Below are positions 13,450-24,818 of a stretch of DNA of 64,000 nt, piece after piece (the stretch's first letter is position 1; every line of letters begins with the position of its first letter). This DNA is from Siphlonurus alternatus (taxonomy: Eukaryota > Arthropoda > Insecta > Ephemeroptera > Siphlonuridae), in contig OX463783.1 of NCBI GenBank assembly GCA_949825025.1, forward strand, positions 12,001,628 to 12,065,627. The letters are read 5' to 3'. A model generated the notes under the pieces. That model ran no database searches. It was not told the DNA's origin and saw nothing but the letters and a program-made list of their open reading frames with translations. Position numbers and translations under genes: made by a program.

Positions 13450-15729
13450 CCGCGGGACAGCACGAAGTTTGCTGGAAATTTACAATTTTTGGAGACTTAA
13501 GCACCCAAATCTAGCCATATAAAAAAGTTTCAAGTTCCATAATTGCGTGACAACGCCCCCAAAAAGAGCAGGAAAAACGTTCCTGGTGTTTTAGATGTAC
13601 CTAAAATACAGTAAAAGCGGCTCAGTCTGTGGCATCGTTTTGATATATAGAATTTCAAGCAGATCTTGTAGCTGTCATATCGGAGGCATACAGTCAAATT
13701 CTAAATTTGTTAGTCTATTTCCCATTACAATAATTTTCTCTCATAGAATTTTTTTCATTGCTGAAGTTCACATGTAATATTACACCTCAGAGGTTGTGAA
13801 TAATCTTGACTTTTTGATTGTATTGAAACACGTTATAAAAATGAAAGGGTTGAAAATTTTTAACAATAGTTTGTAGGTCTTTTCCATTTAAAAATAACGA
13901 TATAGAAAAGTATTGAGTATGACATCATGCTGTTTTTGATCCTTCTAAAATTTCATTCGTTTAAGAAGTGAACATATTTTTTTTTTATATAATCAGAATT
14001 TGAATAAATTAAATATTTATTATTATAATAAAAAAATATATAACTTCTTCCTATAATTTCAATTTAATCCAATTAAAAAAATGAAATGAATAAAAGATTT
14101 CAATCATCATCATTTTTTTTAATATATTCTTAAGTATATACAAATATATTTAGATTTCAATTATTTTTGTTAAAAATAATTTATATAAAACTTCATTTGA
14201 ATTAAGGAGAGGGGTAGGAAAGATGAAAAAAACTCCATTACTTGACTCTAAATGAGATTGGATTTTTTTTTTTCTTCAAATTAAGTTTACAATCTTATTA
14301 AAAGATAAAAGTCAACAGGAATTTTTCTCTTATTTTTTTTTTCTTCTTATATTTCACTTCGATTAAATGAGTTTTTTTGATTGAAGATGTTAAAAAAATA
14401 AAGTCTATGGGGGTGTATGAAATTATAATAAGAGGGTAGTTTTTTTTTAATAAGGTTTCCAATTATTATTCATTATTAAAATTGAAGTTTAGAAGAAAAA
14501 GAAAAACATTGCTGATTTAAAAAAAGAAATTGCGATATTTTGATACTTTTAATCAATTTCAATGTTTATTTTTAATTGCCGTTCAATTTTTGATGATGCA
14601 ATAAATCTTCTTGCAAATTTTACTCGTCCTGATTTCCACGAAATAATAAAAGTATTATTACTCTTATAAAGTAATATTGCACGCGATTTATTCCCAAAGC
14701 TGTACGAAGAATAGTTCTAAGTATTTCAACCGATCATTGTAACAAGGAAAATAATACAAATTATTATTTTAAAATTTCCTGCATTAAATTGTTAAAAAAA
14801 AATACATAAATTTGTCAAATAATAATTTATGATATACCACAGTAAATTTTAGAATGTAGAGAAGTGACGTAATGCAATAAAATGCATTTAAAATAATAAA
14901 ATAAAACTGTTTAATAAAAACTATGATATTTTTAATTAAAACAATTATTAGGTGTAATAATTATTATAAATTTTTATTACTTTTTAAATGATTTTAATTA
15001 TATTTTTAATTACACACTTCTTTTTTTTAATGAAACTTTTTTATTAATTTGAATACTACCCCTTTAAGATAATATTTTTTCAGGTTATGTTTTTTCTCTC
15101 ACAATTTATTTCATTAAAAAAATACTGCAGATTATTTGAGTTGCTTTTGTGGGTGTGTTAATTACAGCCAACACTTTTATTAAGTCAGATCTCGTTAACT
15201 CCAATTAACCCCTCTACCCCTTTTTCTTGGCATCTCTCCCCCCTCATTTCCCTTCGTTCTCAATGAACCTTTTAATTACTAAAGTCTTCTCAGAGAGGAT
15301 GTTCCTTTTTATTAGAGAGACAACTTCTTTTTTTACTATAAAATTAATGTTTTTTTAACAAGTTCTCTCTTTTTTTTTATTATTTTAATTTTTATGTAAG
15401 CTTCATGTTTACAAATGCTTATAAATTTATGTAATTTTACTTCTAATTAATTTACTTTATGTAGTACTTCCATGTATAAAATATATTTTGAATTCCTAAT
15501 AAATTATTGAGTGTATGGAATGAAGCGAATATAATATTGATCCTGAATACACTTCTTGCACTTAATTTTTTTATACAGTACAGATTACTTATTTGCAATT
15601 TTTACATTAATGCATAGACTTCAACAATTCAAAGTTCAGATATTTATTTCGTCATCACTGTCAAAGTATTATGCATTAGCCCGCATGCATGCAAACTTCA
15701 ACTATTGAGTGTTGACTATAAGAATTATT
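13450..15729. other. A+T-rich noncoding stretch
   Basis: Starts with a copy of a dispersed CGCGGGACAGCACGAA motif (13450-13466). The remainder is A+T-rich with a pyrimidine-rich patch at 15200-15310. No gene is seen. Confidence 0.45.
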
Positions 15730-15869
15730 GGGCGCGATTCACGAAGCAGTTAGCCAGGTTTCTAATCACGTTTAATTTAACCACGTTTAACTAGGTGGTT
15801 TAACACGTAAAACACGCGTATTGTTAAACGTGGTTAGAATCCTGGCTAACTTCTACGTGAATCGAACCC
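15730..15869. mobile_element. Foldback MITE, about 140 bp, with possible ATT target duplication
   Basis: Arms GGGCGCGATTCACG and CGTGAATCGAACCC, then AGTTAGCCAGG against CCTGGCTAAC and CACGTTTA against TAAACGTG, give an imperfect hairpin over almost the whole length. ATT lies directly on both sides (15727-15729 and 15870-15872). No coding capacity. Confidence 0.75.
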
Positions 15870-15872
15870 ATT

Positions 15873-16973
15873 ATATACAGTATAATATATAAATATTAGT
15901 GTAAAATTTTGAAATCAGTAAACTGTACCTGAACATAAGGTCAATCTGGTACAAAATTGTACATTTTACTAACAATCGTTTTAAAACTTTACTTTGACTT
16001 TTTAGAATATTATGCATGTGGTCACAAAAATTAAGTAAAAATATTTTATTCATTTATAAAAACGTTCCCCTAAGCAAAAAAATCTGTCTTTTAGATTTTT
16101 TAATCATACGCAACACTAATTAAAAATATTCGTTTTTTTCCTTCCCTTCGTTTTCTTAGCGGCTTTTTCGTCCCCCTATCCTTCATAAAAATTAGATTGC
16201 AACTCCTTGTTAATTTTTTCGTTTTCTCTCCCTCCCTTATTGCACTGCAGTTGCGCCCGGTAGTGGTCGCGTCTTGAAATTTTTTCTCCCCCAACTTTCT
16301 TTTATTTTTCTCCCCCTTGTAAGAAAAAAAAAATATTGCTGAAGGGGAAAATATAAAAATTGTAAAGACTAGAAAGAAAAAAAAAAAAAACTATAAGCCA
16401 TGTTGTTACTATACTAGTCATTTTTTTAAGATTTTTTAATTAAAAAAAAAGGTGCTAAATTGTAAGAAATGGTTGAAGCAAAAGTCATTACAAGTTTAAT
16501 TGGTATAAAAAAAATATACGACTTAAGTTTATGGGAAGTGTAAGGGAAGAAAAAGAATTTCATATATAAGTTACTTCAAACAAAATTAAAGTTTTTTTTT
16601 ATTAATATTTTTATAAACTTTTATAAAGCCTACGTCATCAAAAGTTATAATTTAATGAGAATATTTTATTATAAGTTTTTTAGCATAATTAATTTGCTCA
16701 TAATTATTTTTTTTTCTTACAAAAAATTCGTGGCTAAATTGGTAAACTTTTTTAAAAAATATTATTTTTTTAAGTGCATGAGAGGAAATATATTATACAA
16801 TGATATTATACAGAGAGAATAAAATACCTTAGTGTAATTCCCTTACTTGGGTGGTACAAATGTGATAAAAATTCACACGTACAAGCTATAATAAAAATGG
16901 TTGTTGAGACACATAATAAAAAATGTAAAAAAAACACCATACAAGTATACGATAGTTAGGTTCGGTTATGTAT

Positions 16974-16976
<3 letters not shown>
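15873..16976. other. A+T-rich noncoding stretch
   Basis: A mixed-composition patch at about 16140-16320 (CTTCCCTTCG to GCGCCCGGTAGTGG) is the only deviation. No gene or repeat family recognised. Confidence 0.45.

Positions 16977-17033
<57 letters not shown>
16977..17033. repeat. (GA)n microsatellite, about 57 bp
   Basis: Uninterrupted GA dinucleotides after a TATATAA stretch. GAGA tracts are potential sites for GAGA-factor type proteins in arthropods. Confidence 0.95.
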
Positions 17034-17035
<2 letters not shown>

Positions 17036-17386
17036 GTTCTTGTTCTAAAAAGCTTAGAGACACTTTTTTGGTGATGTTGTTTGTGTTTTTATCACCAGCT
17101 ATGTTCATAGGCCTAATATACAGTAGTATGTAACATTATAAGGTTTCTTAATCTGTGAAATACCCATGTGTTACTTTGAAAAACCAATTAGTTTCTCTGT
17201 AGAAAAAAAGCTTTAGACTTAGCGAATTACATGCTAAAAATACAAGAAGATTAAATAATGTTAATTGAATCATTTTTTTTTTTCAACCACATTGTATGTG
17301 TTCTAATACTCCTAACTTATAATATTGTACACTATATATATATATATAGTAAAATTCATTAAAAATTTAGGGCATATTATATAGTA

Positions 17387-18448
17387 TACACTGAGAAAAA
17401 TCTGGGATTGAGATAACACCAGCTCTTATATTAGTTTTTTGTAGTGTCGTCATTAATATAATAGTGTTTTAAGAAGTCAAATTTTATACTTCTCGTTACC
17501 CCAGACTTAGTGCAAAGCCTTCGGATGCAAATAACTCTAAAATATTTTTGTGAGCACTAAGCGGGGTTTTCCTTATTTCATTCATTAGAGTTGACAGGAG
17601 GAGAAGAGTTTTGATGACAATCACACAAACTTATACTTCAAATAACCCCAGGTAGAATGAATTGGAGCCCAATAGATACCATAATCCACCACCAGAGCAC
17701 ACCACATTCGTTTTTTTATCAGCTGATGAGGGCATCCGAAATGTTAGTAATTAAATACAATTTCTGTTATAATTACTATGCAGTTCTATTTGAAAATTAT
17801 GTTTTTGTAATTGTTATTTTTGGGAGCATCTTTTTTTCCCCAAAGTCAATGATTATCAACTTAGAAGTTTTTATATACCAAATTTACTGAATCTGGTAAT
17901 CAGCCTGTCGAGGTGTAGTGGTTGTGACATCCGCTTCAGGTGCTAGAGGTGCCAGGTTCGAATCCCAGGAGGGGTAAGTACAGTAAACGACTTTTAATCA
18001 ATTAATAATTACCTACTTTCAGTAAAACTTTAATAACATAAAATAAATTGCGGATTAATAATAAAGAAATAAAAATAAAATATTTTTTTAAATTTTTAAT
18101 TTATTTCTGAAGCTGAACCCCAATATTATACTTTAATTTACAATAAAGCATGGGTTAGCTGGACTCCCAGTAGCATCATACGTAGTATAGCATACACTCC
18201 AGGTTACACTAAGCAATACTCGCCACCACGCCAGACAGGAGTAGCGCGCTCTCCCGCGGTGGGTTAATATGCATCCCAACTGCTGGGTTCCGCCTCACGC
18301 ACTACCTGGGATTCTCCCGATACTACCGCGAGAACACCACGCCTGGGTCAAAAAGAACACTAGCTTAGATAGCGGCTATAGCATATCTATGGTAGCATAG
18401 TTATTACACTATCCAGGTTTGATTTCACACTAGTGTTTTCTCAGTGTA
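17387..18448. mobile_element. Possible composite element bounded by a 13-bp inverted repeat, containing SINE sequence
   Basis: TACACTGAGAAAA at 17387-17399 is repeated in inverted form at 18436-18448. The interval carries the tRNA-like sequence at 17903-17975 and a richer block at 18150-18430 (GCGCGCTCTCCCGCGGTGGG). Similarity beyond the 13 bp is weak and no target duplication is clear, so the ends may be coincidental. Confidence 0.3.
17903..17975 (+). repeat. tRNA-derived SINE head
   Basis: An A-box-like GTGTAGTGGTTGTGA and a canonical B box GGTTCGAATCC (17955-17965) are spaced as in a tRNA. The acceptor stem does not pair and the T stem has mismatches, so this is a pol III retroposon head and not a functional tRNA gene. 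Confidence 0.6.
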
Positions 18449-18459
18449 AGTAAGAATTA

Positions 18460-20079
18460 GGACCTCATTTGGTTCAAAAATTGACAGACTTATAAATACG
18501 CAAATTTTACAGCCTTTAAGTACCTAACGTATTATAGTCCTTGCTATATTTGTGAATGCAAGTATATACTATAAGTCTCCATATTTAACATTGAAATTTC
18601 CAGTTTATAAAAATTAACAATTTACAAAGTCAAGTTTTATGAAATATAAAATTTCTTATAATATTTAGGATCATTTCTATAGAAAATGCTACTGGAAAGA
18701 AGGGTAATTAAGAGAGAAAAGGAATGATTGAAAGATGCTGGCAAAAATCTATCTCTCGAGCCACTTGTAAGATTCTTGCTTGCTTGCTCCTCTCTTTCTC
18801 TCTCTCTCGCTACTGAGATAATTGAGTTATGACTTGATCCGCTCATTAGATGAACTTAGAGAAGACTTGCTGTCCACCCCCCCACCCTTCACCACCGCCA
18901 AATCCAATAATAAGACAAGATAGTCAGAGTACAAAAGAGATGAACAAAAATATAGAATAAAAGAAAAATAATAAACTCTTGAGAGATTTTTCATACAGAA
19001 AAAAAAAAAGATTACTTCTTCAAATTTAATTAACTTATATAATAATATTATATATTTTTTATTATTTTTTTAAAAAATCTTTATTATAATGTCATGTAAA
19101 ACATTTCATCATTATAATTTTTTAACTTAAATCATTAAAATTACGCATAAAATTATATATAATTTAAATAAATATAATAAAAAAACTGCATGGTAATGAT
19201 CAATTAAAAAAATACATACTACGTCATATATTTATTTTGTTGTTATAAATTACAGGTAATTATAAAAATATACCTTCATTAAAGAACAATTTAATTCTTT
19301 ATTTTTGCATTGTATTTAACATGTTAATAATTATTTCTTTTAGAGTTTAGATCCGTTATAAAGTATATTTATTATTATTATTATAAAAAGGGTTGCTGCT
19401 AAACAATGAATGTTTATTATCGTAATTAGGAAATCCCCTCCTCACTGAAAAGGGGAAGAAGACTGGAACAGTTTGTCGCACTGAACGCTGGTTCTCTCTC
19501 TCTCTCCATAGTATAGTAATAGTTAAGGATGTGTCGTCGCGTTGAGTCAATTAATGCTAATTACAACTTCAATTAAGCTTTTCGAACATAATCGACAGTT
19601 TCCTGTCGCCTTTTTAAAGCTTAAGTTTGCGTAACTATATATATATTTTTTTTTTCATATAGAATAATAGTATAGAGAGAGGGGATAAGGAAAAAAATTG
19701 ATAGAGAGAAAAAAAATTAATATAGTTAACAACATAGTTTTAAATTATGAACAATTTATGATTGCAAATACGTGATATATATTTTTTTTATTATCATAAT
19801 AAAAGACGCTTGTATTTAATTTAATGTTAATATATATTATGTTTTTAAGATGCTTAATAAAGATTATGTTAAATAAAACGTTGCAAATGCAGTCTTATAT
19901 TAGTATAATTATGCTATTGTAGTACCTTATCTAAATGAAGTGATTTAATTAATAAAATTTATTCTTTTGGGGTTGTATTGTCTAATTAAAAAAAAATGAA
20001 GTTTTTCATTTGCATGTGTACGAGTGCACACCTTTTTTGACTGTGTTGGTTACTTTTTTATAATTTAGCATTAAAATAC
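18460..20079. other. A+T-rich noncoding stretch near the 3' end of the presumed last intron
   Basis: Two moderate-complexity islands (about 18640-18920 and 19440-19620) include a short GA/CT-rich run at 18795-18808 and CTCTCTCTCTC at 19493-19504. No gene seen. Confidence 0.4.
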
Positions 20080-20350
20080 AGGGATCAATTGGGTGAATTT
20101 GGTTTACTGTTTGCATGGAAGATATGGTTAATTAGAATGGGGCATTTGGTATGCAGAAGAGTCAATAGCCACCAACCCGCAATGCTGCAGGCTGGATAGG
20201 TAAAGAGGGTGACTGTTTCACCTTTTCTGTCCAACAGTGTTGTCATATAAGTCAAGTGAACTCACTTGAAACACTCCAGCATGCAAAGTGTTCTAGTCTC
20301 ATTTACCATAACTATACTTTTTTGCATGTAAACCCCTGAAATTTTTGTTT
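20080..20350 (+). promoter_or_regulatory. Moderate-complexity intronic block just upstream of the last exon; possible conserved regulatory element
   Basis: About 270 bp of ordinary base composition within very A+T-rich intron. It holds a GGTTAATTAG homeodomain-type core near 20127, and at 20252-20269 an inverted pair TCAAGTG-AACT-CACTTGA, which is the NK2-class core in both orientations. Its length and composition resemble conserved noncoding islands of developmental genes. Conservation is not demonstrated here. Confidence 0.3.
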
Positions 20351-20379
20351 TATGCAACCATATCAACAAAAAAATAATA

Positions 20380-20407
20380 AATTTTCTTGTTTTTTTTCTT
20401 GTTTTAG
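20380..20407 (+). promoter_or_regulatory. 3' splice site (polypyrimidine tract and AG) of the last exon
   Basis: T-rich tract with the pattern TTTTTTTTCTTGTTTTAG directly before the Gly/Ser-rich coding stretch. The AG at 20406-20407 is the first after the tract. Several AGs a few bases further in could also be used, because the exon begins with many AGC codons. The choice of 20408 is therefore probable, not certain. Confidence 0.6.
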
Positions 20408-21156
20408 CTGGCGGAGGCACAGGAAGCAGCAGCAGCTGCAGCGGCGGCGGCGGCGGCGGGAACATTCAAACACCTCCAACACCATCCCCAACATCAACAC
20501 CATCATCATCATCATCATCAGAATGTGGGGGAGGAGGAGGAGGAGGGGGAGGAACACCTCCATCAGGAACACCTCTCTCAGTATTCAAACTCCCAACGTC
20601 GACGCTCGAGGAAATCAGCGAAAGCTCGTCGCGCGGTAAACCAGGTGTAACAACTGTAAGATTTTCAATGGACTTAGAAGTACCAACTTCTCAAACAACA
20701 GTAATTATACCAATACATTGTAGACATTTAGAAAAAGAAGCTGCTTTTATATGTAAAAAATGTCAACTTGCATTTCCAACTGAATCTGCATTATTAGGTC
20801 ATCAAAGAGTAATATGTTACCCTGGTAAAGCAGCTGATATTAGAGGTGCAATAAGATTAGTGCAACAAGGTTATGAATGTAAAATATGTAATGATAGAAT
20901 GTCAACTTATAATGAATTAAAATTACATTGTAATTCAGAAATGCATCGTAATAATATCAGATTAACACAACAACAATCAACATCAGTAGTACCACCAATA
21001 TCAGTGTCGCCAACTGAAGGGTTAACACACGAAATGGAAGATGTCGTAAATCAAATAACAGCTTTAGCAGCTCAAGCAGCAGCAGCTGATCCTCCCAGAC
21101 GTGAAAATAATGGACTTACTGCATCTAATTTAGAAGCAGGGTCTGTAACCGGATGA
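20408..21156 (+). CDS. zfh2: 3'-terminal coding exon of a zinc-finger (homeobox) transcription factor, zfh2/ZFHX3-4-like; partial gene
   Basis: A polypyrimidine tract ending TTTTAG precedes position 20408, and the reading frame is open from there to a TGA at 21154-21156, so this is read as a last exon starting with two bases of a split codon. It encodes about 248 residues. Residues 1-50 are Gly/Ser/Thr/Pro low complexity, including Ser and Gly runs built from TCA and GGA repeats. After a linker (LPTSTLEEISESS) come two fingers: C115-C118-H131-C136 (C2HC, CKKCQLAFPTESALLGHQ) and C157-C160-H173-H179 (C2H2, CKICNDRMSTYNELKLH). A Gln/Ala-rich tail ends the protein. The fingers should bind DNA or partner proteins in the nucleus. 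The finger pair at the extreme C-terminus resembles the zfh2/ZFHX family as I know it, but no homeodomain is present here, so another multi-finger factor is possible. Odd: codons up to about 20640 use G/C third bases, and after it almost only A/T. Confidence 0.7.
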
Positions 21157-22060
21157 ACAAAATAAGAGCATTATGAATAATAAAAAAAAAATGTTAACTA
21201 CTAGCTCATGAAAACCTCGCAAATTTTCATTAAAAAAAAATAAATAAGCTCATGACAATTTTTTTAGAATTGAGGAAAAATTATATATAAATATATATTA
21301 TAAAAAAAAACATAACTTTTTTGCTGTCTTGTGTGTTAGTTATTAAGAAAATAATAATTAATAAATATACTACATTAAAAAAAATAATAATAATAATATT
21401 TAGTGTCGCAATTTAGTAATGGTATATTATATATTAAACAAAAATTATATTATAATAATAATAATAATAACAAAATAAGAATTGTGCTTTATCAAGAAAG
21501 TTCCTTCAACACACAAGTAAAATTAAAATTTGGTCCAAAAATAATAAACATTTAAACATATATTATTATTAAATGTGTTTTTTTCTTAGTTTATTTATAT
21601 AAAAGAAAATGCTCAGTTATTTAAAAAAAAAAATACAATGTTAAATATTTCACTCCTAATAAATGAAATAATTATGTAAAATTTATATTATTATCATATA
21701 TTTGATGAGTATTTAATTTTTAAACAAAAAAATGGCTCAGAATTATTTTAAAACTTAAAAAAAAAAAGTAATTTACATGACATATAAATATTGTTACCTT
21801 TGATACAAAAATATAATTCATTGATTAGTAAGTTTATAGGAATGACGCGCCTATATTCTTTATGAAACTTTGAATATTAATCATAAAAATTATAACCAAA
21901 CAACAATAAACAAAAAAATAATTTTGTTTAAAATGGTTAAATTTTTATGTAAAAATTGTGTAACAATTGTTTGACATTTTTACTAATTAAGTAATAATAC
22001 TATTATTTTATTTTTTACCTTAAATAAAAGGTAAAAAAATAAGTCTTGTACATATTATAC
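21157..22060 (+). other. Possible 3' untranslated region of the zinc-finger gene
   Basis: Sequence after the stop codon is extremely A+T-rich, with AAUAAA-type hexamers at 21239 and 22023 among others. A TGTACATA at 22047-22054 matches the Pumilio response element consensus. No open frame continues and no splice donor is evident. The true cleavage site cannot be chosen by eye because A-rich hexamers are frequent at this base composition. Confidence 0.35.
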
Positions 22061-24742
22061 ATGTGAAAAAAACAAAAAAAAAAAAACTCTGAGATGTGTG
22101 TAATGTAAACATTTTTCAAGCTAGAAACGGCTGTCTCAATCACCTCGCTCGCTGCTTCTTTTATGCGTAAGAAAAAAATAAAATATTTCAATTAATTTCT
22201 ATTAGATTTGATGAAGGGCAGAAAAATCAAGCGATAATTATTATAATATAATAATAAAAAAAATATGTTCCTTCACTTTTAGCAATGTACGTTCGTGAGT
22301 ATATGTGTGTTTTCACTGTTTTTTGGAGAATAAATGTTGAAAATAAAAAAGTAATTCATTAATGAATACTACAAAAAAAAAATTATCATCGATGTTAGAT
22401 AAACATAAAAAAGATTATACAAATTTTTAAATATATATCCAAGATTTTTTGGATGTTTTTTTTCTTTATTTGTTGAAATTGTTTGGTAAAAAATTTTCTC
22501 AAATTATAGACGAGATTTAAGTTCCTAATACTTTATATTTTGAAAAAAAATTTCAAAGTAAAAAAATTATATAAAAAAGATCTCGTCTTAATATTATTGG
22601 TTATTTCTTAAAAAAAAAAATATTTAACAGAATTATAATTATTAAAATATCAAATAGAATTTGATCTTTTTTATGTGAAAGCTCGTATTCCCTCGCACTT
22701 TTTGTTTTCGGGGTAACTCGAAAATAAAAATAAATAAATACACTCTAACATGAATTAAAAAATAAAATATTTGAAATATATTATGGTCATAGCACCCTAT
22801 ATATATTATAATATTTAGATCTACTATATTATTAATAATAATTATAAAAATGAATGAAAAGGTAAAACGGTGTCCGATATATATTAAAAATAATTGCAAG
22901 TTCATGAATGAAAAAAAAAAGTAATTAATTGCTAAAAAAAATATCGTGTGCAATTTTTGCAAACTGCGGCTGGGGCATTTGCAAAATGACGTTTTTAGTC
23001 ATCAAATTTAACTAACTTTTTTCGTCAATATATTTAAATTGACAAAAAAATTAATTTTAAATATCACACAAAAACATCAAAATTAAGCGTATAAACAACT
23101 TTTTAATTAATTATCAAATCATGGATAACGAATTCATAAAAACAAAAATTATGATATCTACATGATTTAAGATATTAATTAATTAAATTTATTTTAATTA
23201 ATTTTATCTTAATTTTTAAATAAATAAGTTTTATGCGCTTAACCCAGCACCCACAAGGTTCCTATCATAGATACATAAATAAGGTTCCTGAAATTATCAT
23301 GGCTTTTTTCTAATAATAATAAGATTTGAAGGGATATTAAAAAAAAAAAACATAATTGTGTATAATTATTAAATGATCACTAGTTCCGTGTGCTGAATAT
23401 GTTGTTGGTGTACTTTTAAATGCATCTTTAAAAAAAAATAGTAATAACAATAACATTTTTGGGGGGAGTATTTGACTATGATTTAAAATAATAGTTTTTT
23501 TATAACAATTTTTTACGTGATATAAACCTAGATAATTAATTAATTAAATATTGACAATCGATTTGTGATTTAAAATTTGTAGTAATAACTCAAATTTGAG
23601 TATAAAAAAATCTAGAACTTTATCACGTAAATTTAATAATAAAAAAACTAATATTTTACAATCCAATAAACTCTCTTAAAATAACACTTGACTATCACTT
23701 CTAACTAACAAACTGTTCCTTGGAAAAAAAAATATTTGCTATGCCCCCATTTTATTTCTATTTTAAAAAAATATTATTTATAAAATTTATTTACAAAAAA
23801 ATTCAAATTTATTTTAAAAAAAAATAATGTGGCAATTTATATATTTTTTAATTAGGGCTGGCAATAAAATATAAAACAAAAATAGTTGTTTTACATGAAG
23901 GGTAAAAAAATTCCTATGGATATTTGTTCCTAACAATTTTTTAACCAAGTGCCCCATATTAGAATTAAAAAGTTTTTAAAATAAAATTACCCTATGAATT
24001 TAAATTAAAGTAATAATAATAATAGTAATTTTACATTCCCCTTGTGTCCAAGAGTAGTGAACTAACTTTTGAATGTGGTGTATCTTTGCACGTCAAAAAT
24101 GTCTTTAGTTTTTTTTTTTTTTTAATCTAAAATTTTCTTTGAATGGCCTACTATCATTAAAAAAAAAGAAGGGAGGGGATTTAACCGAAAGAAATTTTTG
24201 ATTTTATCACTATATTTTTGATTTAATGGAAAATGGTTCCTAGTTCATATCTTTAAAATAAAAACATGGAGTTGGGATTTATATTTTTTTTTAAACTTAG
24301 CACTGCCTACTTAAACAGCTGTTCTGTCATAAACATATTCTACCTCGATAAAAAAAAATACCATGGAATTCCTTAATTAATTTTCACAGTTAAAACTAAC
24401 AATAGAATCTCTTAATTAGGTGATGAACATTTTGTCATATAAAATATTGCAAATTGGATTAAATAACTGATAAAAATATAGAATCTCAAAACAGTAAACA
24501 TTATTTTGGGTAAAATATCTTTTTTTTTTTTTATTAAAAATATTTAGAAAGTCAGTTCACATCATGTTCCTAAATAATATCGTCCTTTTTGAAGAAGTAA
24601 ATACAGTGATAGGTCATTATTATCAAAAAAATTAAATGTAAAAATACTTCAGGCTTTTAAAGAAAAGAGGGTGTATTTTTAATTTTGATCATGCTTTTTG
24701 CAATTATATTTCGTTCAATACACATTTGTGATACAATTATTT
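22061..24742. other. A+T-rich intergenic sequence downstream of the zinc-finger gene
   Basis: Only homopolymer runs and short A+T palindromes are visible. A separated 8-bp inverted repeat (AGACGAGA / TCTCGTCT, about 22509 and 22582) was noted. No gene or transposon recognised. Confidence 0.45.
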
Positions 24743-24818
24743 ATTTTACAACTTTATTTACATGATCAAATTTATGCGGCATCATTAAGTTTGAATTATG
24801 TAAATAAAGTTGTAAAAT
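24743..24818. ncRNA. Pre-miRNA-like hairpin candidate
   Basis: A 21-bp perfect stem joins 24743-24763 to 24798-24818. The sequence inside it pairs further but imperfectly (CAAATTT against AAGTTTG), leaving a loop around GCGGCATC. The 76-nt span and single stem-loop fit a microRNA precursor or a tiny foldback. Nothing shows transcription. Confidence 0.3.

Noticed and set aside
17903..17975. A possible functional tRNA gene
   Set aside because: A- and B-box motifs are good, but the acceptor and T stems do not pair and there is no proper anticodon arm; a SINE head explains it better.
20262..20639. Plus- and minus-strand open frames overlapping the start of the zinc-finger exon (Arg-rich and Met/Leu-rich)
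   Set aside because: They are other-frame readings of the GGC, TCA and GGA repeats of the real exon.
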